Below, piece after piece: positions 1 to 9,615 of a DNA stretch of 64,000 bases; position 1 is the stretch's first letter, and the number at the start of each line of letters is the position of its first letter. The stretch is from assembly GCA_012862575.1 (NCBI GenBank), contig BLSF01000040.1, positions 1 to 64,000 on the forward strand, given 5' to 3'. The position numbers were made by a program, and so were the translations under genes. The notes below the pieces were generated by a model. The model did no database searches. It was not told the origin of the DNA and worked only from the letters and a program-made list of their open reading frames with translations. The DNA comes from Parietichytrium sp. I65-24A. Its lineage: Eukaryota > Sar > Bigyra > Thraustochytrida > Thraustochytriidae.

Positions 1-7
1 CATTTCG

Positions 8-319
8 ATGTTTGGCCTTAGTAGCACCATGGAGGAGAGATTCTGCCCCGAGGCGGTGCACCACCGTTTCAGAATATTCACGAAAGGAGTCAACCTTCAC
101 AACGTCCTCTGCAATTTCAAGACCAGGGTAAGATTAGAGCCGGACGGGCACGCTTACGGCGACAACACCGGCTGCTGCTCCCGCCCTGCGTTCACATGCG
201 ATGGGAAAGGAGGACTTGGGCACATCTACCCCGTGCAATTCGTGTTCCGCGTCCTAAAAAAGTGTCAGCACGTCACTTCCAACGAGCATTACAAGAACGA
301 TCTCATTGTAGAGATTTGA
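8..319 (+). CDS. Unrecognised ORF at the window edge
   Basis: An open frame of 103 codons starts with an ATG at 8 and ends with TGA at 317-319. I do not recognise the product. It is rich in Cys and charged residues and has no membrane segment. Because it sits at the window edge, it may be the last part of a longer gene. It lies just upstream of the Cys-rich virus-like gene on the same strand, so it may belong to the same island, but nothing in the sequence proves that. Confidence 0.25.
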   Translation: MFGLSSTMEERFCPEAVHHRFRIFTKGVNLHNVLCNFKTRVRLEPDGHAYGDNTGCCSRPAFTCDGKGGLGHIYPVQFVFRVLKKCQHVTSNEHYKNDLIVEI

Positions 320-456
320 TGAATTTCAACACAACAAGAATCGATAATTGAATCCACCAAAGTTTTTTCCCCCTTGATTCATCTCGAGAACGCGAACATT
401 GGAAAGCGCCACCTGATTCTCTTCAGCGTTATCGCTTCAAAACTCCAAAATCTGAA

Positions 457-2118
457 ATGCCTATACCGTGTCTACCTGGTCTTTGTGATGGTGGCGGTGG
501 CGGTGGTGGCGGTGGCGGTGGCGGTGGCAGCGGTGGTGGGGATAATCTTGATTTCTACGACGACGGTTCACAAAACAACGTTCCGTCAGGGTACCTGTGC
601 CTCGGCTTTTGCGCAAACTACAACGCCGACCGCACCGTAGCAAGGGTAAATACATTGCATAGCTCATACACTGGGTACATGCCGTCCCGGTACGGCTTGC
701 GAGACGGGAGTGCGAACGAAGCCAATGGATCCGTCCAAGCTGTTCAGTACGACGCGGTTCCAGTGTACCAGGATCTCATCTTCGGATGGTGCGATACCTA
801 CCAGAACAATAGCTGCAAGAACCTGTACGACACCGGCGTTCACGTGTCGCACGAAGGGGAGACGTATGGAAAGTACACGCACGGGAACCTCACGTTCACG
901 CTCAATAGAAATTACACGCCGGCTAACTGGACGGTGGGCGATACGCAGAGAAACGGGTGTCCAGGCGGTGGCACAAACTCTGGGAGCACGCCCATTCCGC
1001 AGCTCAGGTGCACGGACTGCTCCTGCTGTAGATCGATCCACGGAAACCCTGTGTGTAAAAGTTATACCATGTCATGCCCCTCGGGGACCTACGCGCCCAT
1101 GTGCGCGCGCTCGTTGGACACCAGTAACACATGTGAAGCCATTGGAAGCACGAGTTCACAAAGCGCAACGGTGATGATCCGGGACTCACGCGGCGCCGGT
1201 TCAGGCTTGAACTCGTACAACTCAAACTTCAAGACGGCGGACTCGCGGTTCAACAGTAACGGCAGTGCTGTTCACTACGGACATGCAATTTGTAGGTACC
1301 CTGTCGACACGCTCAAGACGACGGAGCACGTCAAGAACTTCATCGCTCTCGTCAGGGCGAAAAAGGTTCCCTCGAATCCGGAGTTCATGAACCCGGTGAT
1401 GGAAAAGTTTTGCACGGCGATACACTCTGGTAGTTGCATCAAGCGGACGTATGCTCCACCCACTCAACAGTTCACAGCGGGTCAGTGCTCCAGGTTTATG
1501 GCCGACGACGATAGCGGTGTGATGTGCCGTCAGTGGCTGACGGATCTCGCCAACAAGTCTCTGTCTGACTCAAATAGCGTGCCGCGTACATACGAACAAG
1601 TGCTGAGCACCATGTGCAACAGCCCGACAGCGGCCACATTGGTCGAGTGCGACTGCTTTCACCGAAACAATTCGGAGGTATTCAGAGAGCTGGCCCAGCT
1701 CGCCACGAGCAACACGTCGCCTGGCTGCTGGTATAAGCCCTGCCGTGGAATGCCCGAGGACGGGTGCCTGCCTTCGCAAGCCCTTTTCAATATTGTGCAA
1801 CAAAACGACTGCCCTCAAATGATCTGCACGACTATCCAAAACATAGTCAATAGTAACTATAACTACTTTTCGGGTATCGAGAACATGATCGACTGTACCT
1901 TGGAGCATAACACTGACGACAGTGATGACGGAGGTAACGACGGGGACAGTGGTGACGGTGGTGGAACTGGAAGCGGTGGCGGGACTGGAAGCGGTGGCGG
2001 AACTGGAAGCGGTGGCGGGACTGGTGGTGGCAGTGGCAGTGGCAGCGGAAGCGGAAGCGGGACTGGAAGCGGGAGTGGAGCTGGACAAACACGCTCGAAT
2101 ACTAGTACACTGATGTAA
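457..2118 (+). CDS. Cys-rich virus-like membrane protein (poxvirus G9/A16/J5-like), fossil candidate
   Basis: A 553-codon frame that looks whole. After a poly-Gly stretch comes a Cys-rich ectodomain-like region with a CDCF motif followed by CWYKPC, then a Gly/Ser/Thr-rich repeat tail. A C-x-C motif followed by CWYxPC is what I recall of the poxvirus/NCLDV entry-fusion family (G9/A16/J5). A short hydrophobic, anchor-like coding stretch lies just downstream, near 2264-2341. This is best read as an endogenous copy of a large-DNA-virus gene. The family call rests on motif memory only. A host secreted Cys-rich protein is the alternative. The age is unknown, and the open frame argues against great antiquity. 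Confidence 0.4.
   Translation: MPIPCLPGLCDGGGGGGGGGGGGGSGGGDNLDFYDDGSQNNVPSGYLCLGFCANYNADRTVARVNTLHSSYTGYMPSRYGLRDGSANEANGSVQAVQYDAVPVYQDLIFGWCDTYQNNSCKNLYDTGVHVSHEGETYGKYTHGNLTFTLNRNYTPANWTVGDTQRNGCPGGGTNSGSTPIPQLRCTDCSCCRSIHGNPVCKSYTMSCPSGTYAPMCARSLDTSNTCEAIGSTSSQSATVMIRDSRGAGSGLNSYNSNFKTADSRFNSNGSAVHYGHAICRYPVDTLKTTEHVKNFIALVRAKKVPSNPEFMNPVMEKFCTAIHSGSCIKRTYAPPTQQFTAGQCSRFMADDDSGVMCRQWLTDLANKSLSDSNSVPRTYEQVLSTMCNSPTAATLVECDCFHRNNSEVFRELAQLATSNTSPGCWYKPCRGMPEDGCLPSQALFNIVQQNDCPQMICTTIQNIVNSNYNYFSGIENMIDCTLEHNTDDSDDGGNDGDSGDGGGTGSGGGTGSGGGTGSGGGTGGGSGSGSGSGSGTGSGSGAGQTRSNTSTLM
489..540 (+). repeat. GGTGGC-type poly-Gly codon repeat
   Basis: A near-perfect run of Gly codons (GGT/GGC) at the 5' end of the Cys-rich gene. 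A second Gly/Ser/Thr codon repeat fills about 1950-2085 near its 3' end. Both are low-complexity and likely to vary in length. Confidence 0.8.
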
Positions 2119-2683
2119 GTTCGACAGCTTTGCTTTTCTACTTTTTCTACTTTTGAATTTTGAAAGTTTCGCTGATTTCGTTTTGCTAAATTGTACCGTT
2201 CAAATGTGTGTGCATCGCGAAGAAATTCGGCTAATTCTGAAAGCTCTAATGAGACTCCGTCATGGATTATCTATATAGCCTTCACGTTCATTGTGCTGGT
2301 GTTGCTTGTCCTCATAAAGAAAATCAGGTCCTCTAGCTCATAGTCTAGCTTTGTAGCAAACGATAGCCCATCGTAATACATGTGTAACGAACTGTATCAC
2401 TCACCTTCCCTCTCCCGGCACGTACTGTTGTCTTAACAATGGTAAATAATTATTATACACATGTCTTATTGTTATTCATTAACATGGGAGTGAAATCTTT
2501 AGGACCTGGATTTCACGTAGACATAGCTAACGTATACTGACTACGTGGATTGCTGTCCAACATCTAAGAGACGTATATACCAACAACACTGATGTGTCAA
2601 GTGGCTTAATTGCGTGGCTATCATTTCCGGTAGCACTCCATTTGCACGACGTTTTTTCACCTGGCTATGTAAATTGAAACCTG

Positions 2684-3262
2684 GTGGTGTGGTGTTTTTG
2701 GGTTGGTTACCCTGGCAACGGCCTCTTCAAAAAAACGATGGCTGATCTTGCCGAGATAGCTGCACGAAGTGACAATGTTCTGCCGGATCTCTACTACATG
2801 GGGCACTTTGCTTGGAACTCTGATAAAAAGGGGACTGGAACCAAAAGTACATTTCGGGTGCGGAACATTCTACTCGGCCCCCACGGGTACTACATCAGCC
2901 CGGCTGGCGCGAGGCGTCTCCTTCGGGAAGCGTTTCCGATCGAGAGCCAAGTGGATTCGTACATGAGCTATGTGATCATGGCGGGGATCAAGTCAGAACA
3001 CGAGGCAACAAGTGATCCTGGGGTCTCCAACGGGATTAAAGCCTTTGCTGCAAGGGCCCCGGAGATTATCCAGTTCAACACGCGCGGCACACAAGTCCAG
3101 TCGAAAGATGTTCAACGCTCTTCGACGAGTGACAATAAGGCACAAGTGATTGTTGCTCTAATCATCGCTGGGTTTGTTTGCATTATTGTGGTCCAGATCG
3201 CGCTGGAACGTTTGAGAAATCGTCACTTCGTCCATGATCATCTCAGGTTTCCCAGAGAGTGA
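2684..3262 (+). CDS. GT25-like glycosyltransferase part with C-terminal membrane segment
   Basis: A partial coding stretch of about 190 codons. Residues near 66-100 contain HGYYISPAGARRLL followed by AFPIESQVDSYMSY. This resembles the nucleotide-sugar-binding end of family 25 glycosyltransferases (LPS/procollagen galactosyltransferase type), which are common in giant viruses and also occur in protists. A hydrophobic segment (VALIIAGFVCIIVV) near the end could be a membrane anchor. It lies on the same strand as the virus-like Cys-rich gene 0.6 kb upstream, so both may come from one inserted viral segment. It appears incomplete at its 5' side. A host glycosyltransferase is the alternative. Confidence 0.4.
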   Translation: MVWCFWVGYPGNGLFKKTMADLAEIAARSDNVLPDLYYMGHFAWNSDKKGTGTKSTFRVRNILLGPHGYYISPAGARRLLREAFPIESQVDSYMSYVIMAGIKSEHEATSDPGVSNGIKAFAARAPEIIQFNTRGTQVQSKDVQRSSTSDNKAQVIVALIIAGFVCIIVVQIALERLRNRHFVHDHLRFPRE

Positions 3263-4612
3263 CCAGAGGGAATCTTTTGTTTTTGGTTTTGTCTCTCGAA
3301 AAAAAAGATCTATGTACTCTAAGATGAGCAAGTGCGCGGGTGGGTGATATTTTTTACAAGAGGAGAATGTCGTCTGGCGACAAGGAGCAAATTCTGCGAC
3401 TATGTTCAGCAGCTCCGGTCACTTGAACTATGTCTTGTTCTGGTGGGTTACAATGCTCGTGAGAGCTGACAGATTCGAGTTCAGAAGAAAGAAAACGATC
3501 TTTCGCGGTGCTAGTCTGGCCTACCGGTACAAGTAATAGTGACGGGCGTATTCTGCGGTTTGCCAACACGATAGTTCGCTCTTTTTCTCTTCCAATTCCT
3601 CTTTCTTTTTCCTTGATTGGTTGCACTTTGTCATTCCGGAACCCGAGCTCGGCGCCTAACCATATCTTACCCTCCTGACTAAGGATCTCAGAGCATGTGT
3701 GAATGACACAGTTCAGGATTCTTCCTGACTGCGAAACCTCCTAAGAATCCAATTAGCACATCGTTACAGACCATTCGTGCGGCGTAAGGTCGGCTAGCCA
3801 CGAGAGAGAGGTTCGTGAAAAACAGCTGTGAAACCAATGATATTGAAGGAGGGTGCGTCACTCCGTGGAAAATCGCCGTCCGCTTCTGAGGAGACGCGGA
3901 GATGTGCAGAATCCAGCGCGCTCGGCGAAGTGGCAAGAAAGAAGTGGCGTGCGGACCTCAGCGCGTGCCAGCCATCCGCACAAGACGCACACATTCATTG
4001 GAGAAGGAAAGAAAGAGAAAGAGAGTATAAACTTGCTATTTTCTCACAATCGAAATAGTGCCTGGTACTGACATTGAGTGTACGAGTACACTGAGAAAGG
4101 GGGCGCTTTGGCTGAACGTGCTCAGTAATTAGCCGTAACCGTGCAACATTACGTTGTATTGGGGCATCATGATGATCTGAACTTCTGTTTTACAATAAAG
4201 ACTCTTCGTTTCGTTTCCTCTCTCGGACATTCCGTGACGGCTTTCAATGTCGCGAGTCAAGACTCCAGGAGGGTTTGCTGGTTCGCTTCTCGAAGCTCAG
4301 AATAGGCAGTGGAGCCACGAAGGGCAGCGTAAACAAACCCTATCAAAAGGCAAAGTGCAGCATAGGCCGATAAATCACCACTGTTTCGCAGAAATCAAGT
4401 TTGTCCACGAGAAAAGAGCTGGCCGAAAGGTCAACTTGAGTGAACTGCTAGCTCATTCACTCTTCTCTTGACCGCAGAACAGAACAAGTCAGACACCGCT
4501 GCAACATCTTCCTTCCTTCCTTCCTTCCTTCCTTGTGATCATAAGCGCAGAAAAATTATCCAGCGGTCACAGTACTCAGCAAAGGATGACTTGAACGGCG
4601 ACCAATATGAAT
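3263..4612. other. Intergenic, no gene recognised
   Basis: I see no convincing gene here. Short open frames exist on both strands but none has recognisable motifs. The stretch separates the virus-like island from the PIG-W gene and includes a CTTC microsatellite near 4508-4534. Confidence 0.5.
4508..4534 (+). repeat. (CTTC)n microsatellite
   Basis: About seven tandem CTTC units, located downstream of the PIG-W gene. Confidence 0.9.
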
Positions 4613-6010
4613 TCAGGAATGTTTGATCTTTCGAGGCGCGCGAGAAGTCCACGAGGAGTATGCGTAGCCCACCAAAAGTACAATGCCCATGTAAACGTTG
4701 AGGATTAATATTGCTGGGAGGTCTGCTGTTGCCAGCGTATCTATCGAAACGTTGCAAAGCCCTGTCAACAAATTTGCAACCAAGAAGACGATGAGCTGGT
4801 GCTTATTCACAACCGAGAGAAGTATGCTGGAGGACTCCGACGCAGGAGTGGCGATATGAGAGTCGTTAAGGTCCAACCAAGTCAGTGCCAAGACAACGGT
4901 CATGATTTGCTGTGCAATCGTCAAGATCCAGAGTACGTATGAAAAGTTGGCCATCCTCCGCGAGATGGGGCCCAGGGTCGCCTCCGCCATCGAAGTAGCT
5001 CCAAGAAGCGCCAAATAAAGTAGCCCTTGCTGGCCAACGTGCTGCAAATGTAGAATACTTGTGCGAGCGGGGCGGTGCCACTGTCCCAGTCCAATTGCGA
5101 GCCAGTAGAGGGCAATGTACCCGACTATACTCGAGATGCCTTCCTTGTTTTGAGAAACGAAATCGCGACGCGGTGCGTGTAAAATCCACTCCTCCAGGCC
5201 AAATTGCAGCCCCGCCTGATAGCACGACAGAATGAAAAGTCCGATGAGCACCGGGCGCTCCATCAAACTCGGGCCTAGAGAGATTGTCACGAGCTGCGTC
5301 CCGAGTGTGACTGCCGCCAGGGTAAAGAAAAAGTTCCAGTGCACACCGTACTCGGTGGGAATGTGCTGATAGTCCGCAGACCTGATCATGGCGAAACGAA
5401 CTACGCCGAGGACGACAAGAGGTAGTGAGCGCTGTGCGATGATTCGAACGTTTGCCAACAAGCCGTCTTCTGTCTGCGTCACGCCACCCCTTGTGCCAAC
5501 AACGATTCCGCTGGATAGAATGAAGGCGCCAGTGCCGAGATCCATGACCCCAGTTCCATAAGTCTCCGCCTTTCCAAAACGGCGCGGCGTGACTGGAAAA
5601 TCGATCGCGAGAATCATGATGCATGTCAATGTCATTAATGAAGACCTGAGCGCTGAGATATGAAACGCGCGAATATGCTCCTCCTGAAGCTTATTGCCAA
5701 CTTTTCTCCACGTCGCCGTGCCTTCTTTGCGCAAACGAGATGCGATCAGCGCGAGCGCAAACATGCTCGCGTAAACACCAGCTTGCATCCATGGCATCGT
5801 CAGCACCATAACGGAGGGGAACACCACGCACATGAACTCCACCCCAAGCCGCAACCACACATCCTCTCTTTCCAAGAACGCGAGTCTCACTCTCCTGGCC
5901 GCCCATAAACCGACGCCAACAACGCTCACCAGACAGGCAATCTCCACCTGCGTGGTCCCTTCCAAACCGCTCACAAACGCCTCTTTCGCGATCTTATTGC
6001 TGGACCCCAT
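4613..6010 (-). CDS. PIGW: GPI inositol acyltransferase (PIG-W/GWT1)
   Basis: A 465-residue multi-pass membrane protein that acylates the inositol of GlcN-PI in the ER during GPI-anchor synthesis. The ATG at 6010 is chosen because it begins MGSSNKIAKEAFVSGLEGTT, matching the KEAFVS-x-x-x-GTT start of the GWT1/PIG-W family. The frame stays open about 88 codons further upstream, but that part is low-complexity and unlike the family. About a dozen hydrophobic segments follow, with the length close to the family norm (about 460-500). No intron is needed. The gene for PIG-F, another GPI-pathway protein, lies at 49.1 kb in this window. Confidence 0.88.
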   Translation of the reverse strand: MGSSNKIAKEAFVSGLEGTTQVEIACLVSVVGVGLWAARRVRLAFLEREDVWLRLGVEFMCVVFPSVMVLTMPWMQAGVYASMFALALIASRLRKEGTATWRKVGNKLQEEHIRAFHISALRSSLMTLTCIMILAIDFPVTPRRFGKAETYGTGVMDLGTGAFILSSGIVVGTRGGVTQTEDGLLANVRIIAQRSLPLVVLGVVRFAMIRSADYQHIPTEYGVHWNFFFTLAAVTLGTQLVTISLGPSLMERPVLIGLFILSCYQAGLQFGLEEWILHAPRRDFVSQNKEGISSIVGYIALYWLAIGLGQWHRPARTSILHLQHVGQQGLLYLALLGATSMAEATLGPISRRMANFSYVLWILTIAQQIMTVVLALTWLDLNDSHIATPASESSSILLSVVNKHQLIVFLVANLLTGLCNVSIDTLATADLPAILILNVYMGIVLLVGYAYSSWTSRAPRKIKHS

Positions 6011-7137
6011 CTTCCCCGCGCAGCTGACTTTTGTCCGATCAACGAACGCAGCTTTTCTGAGCTGATCTCCTTTTTGGGTTCTTCGGTTCTTCGGGTCCTT
6101 CCGGTTCTCCGGTTCTCGCCTGGAAGCTCGAGACTCCTTCCGCGCTCGCGCATCCTCGCAAGTACAGTGCAAAGAAAGACAAGCCAACTGAACATAGGCT
6201 AACTGCACTCGTAACTGATAACAAAAAGAGTAATGCAACCCTATGAAATAATGGTAGCCTTGGTAGCCCATCATTTTGTAAGTAACGCTAGTGAAGTATA
6301 GAGAACTGTTTTTTAAAATAGAGAAATTACTCTTCTTGATAACGAATAGTCTTATTCCAAAGCTTCCCCATTCTACCGTAACACCTCATGAATTATCTAA
6401 ATGGTGTTATTAACAACTCTTAATTACCTCAATAGCAGTGCTTATGGACAATGTGAGGGATGATAGCAAAGTCTTACCCGAGCCCAGCAACTAGGGAACA
6501 ATATTCAAGAACCCTACCTGTCGGCTAGCGCACTCCACCAAATACCTAAGCTTACAGCACGTGCTCACAGTAGGATTTTTCTCCTCAGCCTATGCCTTTC
6601 TATGTCTACCTACCACAAACTCGATCGATTGAGACTAGACCAAAAGACTAATGAGCACACTAATCGCACGGCTAGTGAGGCTTTCACTTCTAGTCTAGTC
6701 GCTAGAACTAGCTCTAGTAGAGAAAGAGCGCGCTATTCTGAGGTTAGAATCTAAAAATTTAGTCTACAGAAGTTTGGAGTTGATTTAGTAGAGAATTGGA
6801 GTAGATTTGGTACCAGTTTAGCGTCGGATCGGAGGATACGTTTGAGATTGTGAGTTCAAGATTGACGGAGTTTTGTCATTTGTCACTGACAAATTGGAGA
6901 GACAGAGAGCGAGGCAGCGACGCAGAAGAGCACAGCTGAGAGAGCTGGCCGCAGCGATAAGTAAGGGCGTTCAGGAGGTATCGGGCTCGTGATCTTGAGC
7001 AGGCGCGGACTACGTAGCGTTGGCAACTCGACTGGCGAGCCGTGTTGGTAGAGCTTGGTACGAGAAGTGCGGACTCTGGGAGAGGTGGGAAGAGTTGCAG
7101 CGTCGATTTGGTCGAAGTGCTCGAGCGCGTGGAGACG
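6011..7137. other. Intergenic between divergent genes
   Basis: An AT-richer stretch between the PIG-W gene (leftward) and the ceramidase gene (rightward). It presumably carries both promoters. I see no coding region or repeat that stands out. Confidence 0.5.
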
Positions 7138-9375
7138 ATGAAACTCGTCAACAAGTCGCTCTGGGCGGCGATGGCCGCTGCGACCGCCGCCGCGGTGAAT
7201 GGGTTCTGGGCAGGGGCTGGGATGGCGGATATCACCGGGCCCAGCGCGGAGGTGAATTTGATGGGGTACGCGATGCCGGAGCAAGTCGGTGGCGGAATAC
7301 ACTTCAGGTTGAGGGCGAGAGCGTTTGTAATTGGGGAAGAGCCAGAGCCGACGAGGAGAAATCATGATGGGCAAAAGGTGCTGGCCTTTGTATCCATCGA
7401 TGCAGGAATGGGGTCGACTGCGGTGACCAACCAGGTCATCGAGAAGCTGGACAAAGAACTGCCCGGAGTTTTTACAGCCGAGAACTTGTGTATTTCCGGG
7501 ACACACACGCATAGCGCGCCTGCGGGATTCCTGCAAAACATGGTTTTCCAGGTAACGAGTCTCGGCTTTGTGCACCAAACCTTTGACGCCTACGTGACTG
7601 GAATCGTGCAAGCCATTCTGAAAGCGTACAATACTGCCAAAGGAGGGCGCAAACTTAGCGTTGTTCAGGGAGAGATGGAACCTCTCTCCGCGAGCATCAA
7701 CAGGTCCCCGTCTGCTTACGCGAACAACCCACAATGGGAGCGCGACTTGTACAATCACAATACCGACCTCAACATGACAATCCTTCGAATTCTGGAACAG
7801 GACGGCACCCCTGTTGGTATGATCAACTGGTTCGCCACTCACGGTACAACTATGCCAAACACAAACTCTCTACTGTCGGGCGACAACAAGGGCTACGCTT
7901 CCCAGCTGTTCGAGTTTTGGATGAATGGCCCACAGGTTGAAACCGGCAAGGGATCTTTTGTCGCGGCCTTCGCGTCCACAAATCTTGGTGATGTGTCACC
8001 CAATGTTAACGGAACCTTTTGCTCTGACACTGGCAAACCTTGCGAGGAGCTTCATTCGACTTGCCATGGGAAAAACGAATACTGCCATGGGCGCGGGCCT
8101 TCGGATGACCCAATCAAGTCCACAGCAATCATAGGAACTCGTCAAGCGCAATTCGCCAAGTCCCTCTTTGAACATCGGACGCAGCGGCTCGGTGGCGCAA
8201 GTGTAAATACGGGCTCCAAAATAGCGTTGGACGCATTTGTTCAAGGCGATCAGGTAGACTACGTGCACACTTTTGTGGACATGTCGAACGTCAACGTTCA
8301 GTTTGAGAACGGCAAGTCCGCAAAAACCTGCAAGCCATCCATGGGATACTCCTTTGCGGCTGGGACCACTGATGGCCCAGGGGCTTTCAATTTCGTGCAG
8401 TCTCAGAATCGCACCAACCCGTTCTGGGAATTTTTGCGGAACTTTTTAAAGACGCCGTCTGACGAGCTCAAGGATTGCCAGCATCCAAAACCGGTCCTGC
8501 TTCCGACAGGCGAGATGACGTACCCATATCCCTGGGATCCTTCTGTGATCCCGTTGCAATTATTCCGTCTCGGGAAGGAGCTAGCAATTGTCAGCGTGCC
8601 AAGCGAATTCACCACCATGTCTGGAAGGCGCATGCGCGCTGCGATTCGTCAGATTCTTGTGGATGGCGGGGCGCTGGACCCGGAAAACGGCGTGGTCGTG
8701 ATCGCCGGTCTTGCGAATGAATATAGCTCGTACGTAACCACACGGGAAGAGTACCAGGTCCAGCGCTACGAAGCGGCGTCTACCTTGTACGGCCCCCACA
8801 CGCTGGAGGCGTATATTCAGGAGATGAGCAAACTCGCCAAAGCCATGGTCAATAACGAGAAGCCACAGTCCGAGATTAAGCCACCAAACCTCATGGACTC
8901 ACAGATTCAGTTTTTACCAGACCCGCTTCCAGACACGGTTCCTTTCGGGACATCGTTTGGCAGCGTCGCAAAGGATGTGGATGCCGTATATGATCTCACC
9001 AAAGACCCAGAGTTGGTAATATCTGCAACTTTCCACAGCGCAAACCCAAGAAATAATCTGAGATTGGGTGGCACCTATGTGGCAGTTGAGCTGCTCACGG
9101 CGAAGGACACTTGGCATCCAATTGCTAATGATGCGGACTTTGACACACGATTTATTTGGTCCAGAGAAAACTTAATTCACAGCAAGGCAACCGTGGAATG
9201 GCGACCGTCACAAGCCCTTCACCAACCAAAATCTGGGGTCTACAGGCTGGTTCATTACGGGACCCGAAAGCACTTGATTGGTGGAACTCTCACCTCTTTC
9301 GTTGGTTACTCGAGCCCATTTACCCTCAACGCCGGTTCAAATTATATGGAAGAGCTCGCTGAGATTTTTGTGTGA
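7138..9375 (+). CDS. Neutral ceramidase
   Basis: Hydrolyses ceramide to sphingosine and fatty acid. The 745-residue protein begins at the ATG at 7138. That start gives a signal peptide (MKLVNKSLWAAMAAATAAA) followed at once by the family start NGFWAGAGMADITGP; a longer open frame begins at a GTG at 7042. Zinc ligands are visible as GTHTHSAPAG (His123, His125) and FATHGTT (His235). The nucleophile lies in NLGDVSPN (Ser287). The C-terminal region carries the Ig-like domain of neutral ceramidases. It is a single open frame without introns, probably secreted or lumenal. The neighbouring convergent gene encodes an alpha-galactosidase-like enzyme, also plausible in glycolipid breakdown. Confidence 0.93.
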   Translation: MKLVNKSLWAAMAAATAAAVNGFWAGAGMADITGPSAEVNLMGYAMPEQVGGGIHFRLRARAFVIGEEPEPTRRNHDGQKVLAFVSIDAGMGSTAVTNQVIEKLDKELPGVFTAENLCISGTHTHSAPAGFLQNMVFQVTSLGFVHQTFDAYVTGIVQAILKAYNTAKGGRKLSVVQGEMEPLSASINRSPSAYANNPQWERDLYNHNTDLNMTILRILEQDGTPVGMINWFATHGTTMPNTNSLLSGDNKGYASQLFEFWMNGPQVETGKGSFVAAFASTNLGDVSPNVNGTFCSDTGKPCEELHSTCHGKNEYCHGRGPSDDPIKSTAIIGTRQAQFAKSLFEHRTQRLGGASVNTGSKIALDAFVQGDQVDYVHTFVDMSNVNVQFENGKSAKTCKPSMGYSFAAGTTDGPGAFNFVQSQNRTNPFWEFLRNFLKTPSDELKDCQHPKPVLLPTGEMTYPYPWDPSVIPLQLFRLGKELAIVSVPSEFTTMSGRRMRAAIRQILVDGGALDPENGVVVIAGLANEYSSYVTTREEYQVQRYEAASTLYGPHTLEAYIQEMSKLAKAMVNNEKPQSEIKPPNLMDSQIQFLPDPLPDTVPFGTSFGSVAKDVDAVYDLTKDPELVISATFHSANPRNNLRLGGTYVAVELLTAKDTWHPIANDADFDTRFIWSRENLIHSKATVEWRPSQALHQPKSGVYRLVHYGTRKHLIGGTLTSFVGYSSPFTLNAGSNYMEELAEIFV

Positions 9376-9615
9376 TTTGCGATTGCATCAGTCTAGCTGA
9401 CGGACGGCAAATGGTGACCTTTGGTAATATATATATACTCGACGAAAGAAAAAGATATTTTGAATTCCTTGGAACCTCATGCAGGTGGATTTGATCCTTC
9501 CTTAGTTTCCTATTCCTAATTTTGCCACGTCTAAAGAGCATCAATGTCCGCGACCCGTCAAGTGTGTAAGCAGATGCCAAGACGTCCGTCAAGACCTATT
9601 GGGAGGCTGTGAGAC

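Noticed and set aside
1570-2088. 172-codon minus-strand frame opposite the Cys-rich gene
   Set aside because: Ser/Thr/Ala-rich shadow of the Gly/Ser codon repeat on the other strand.
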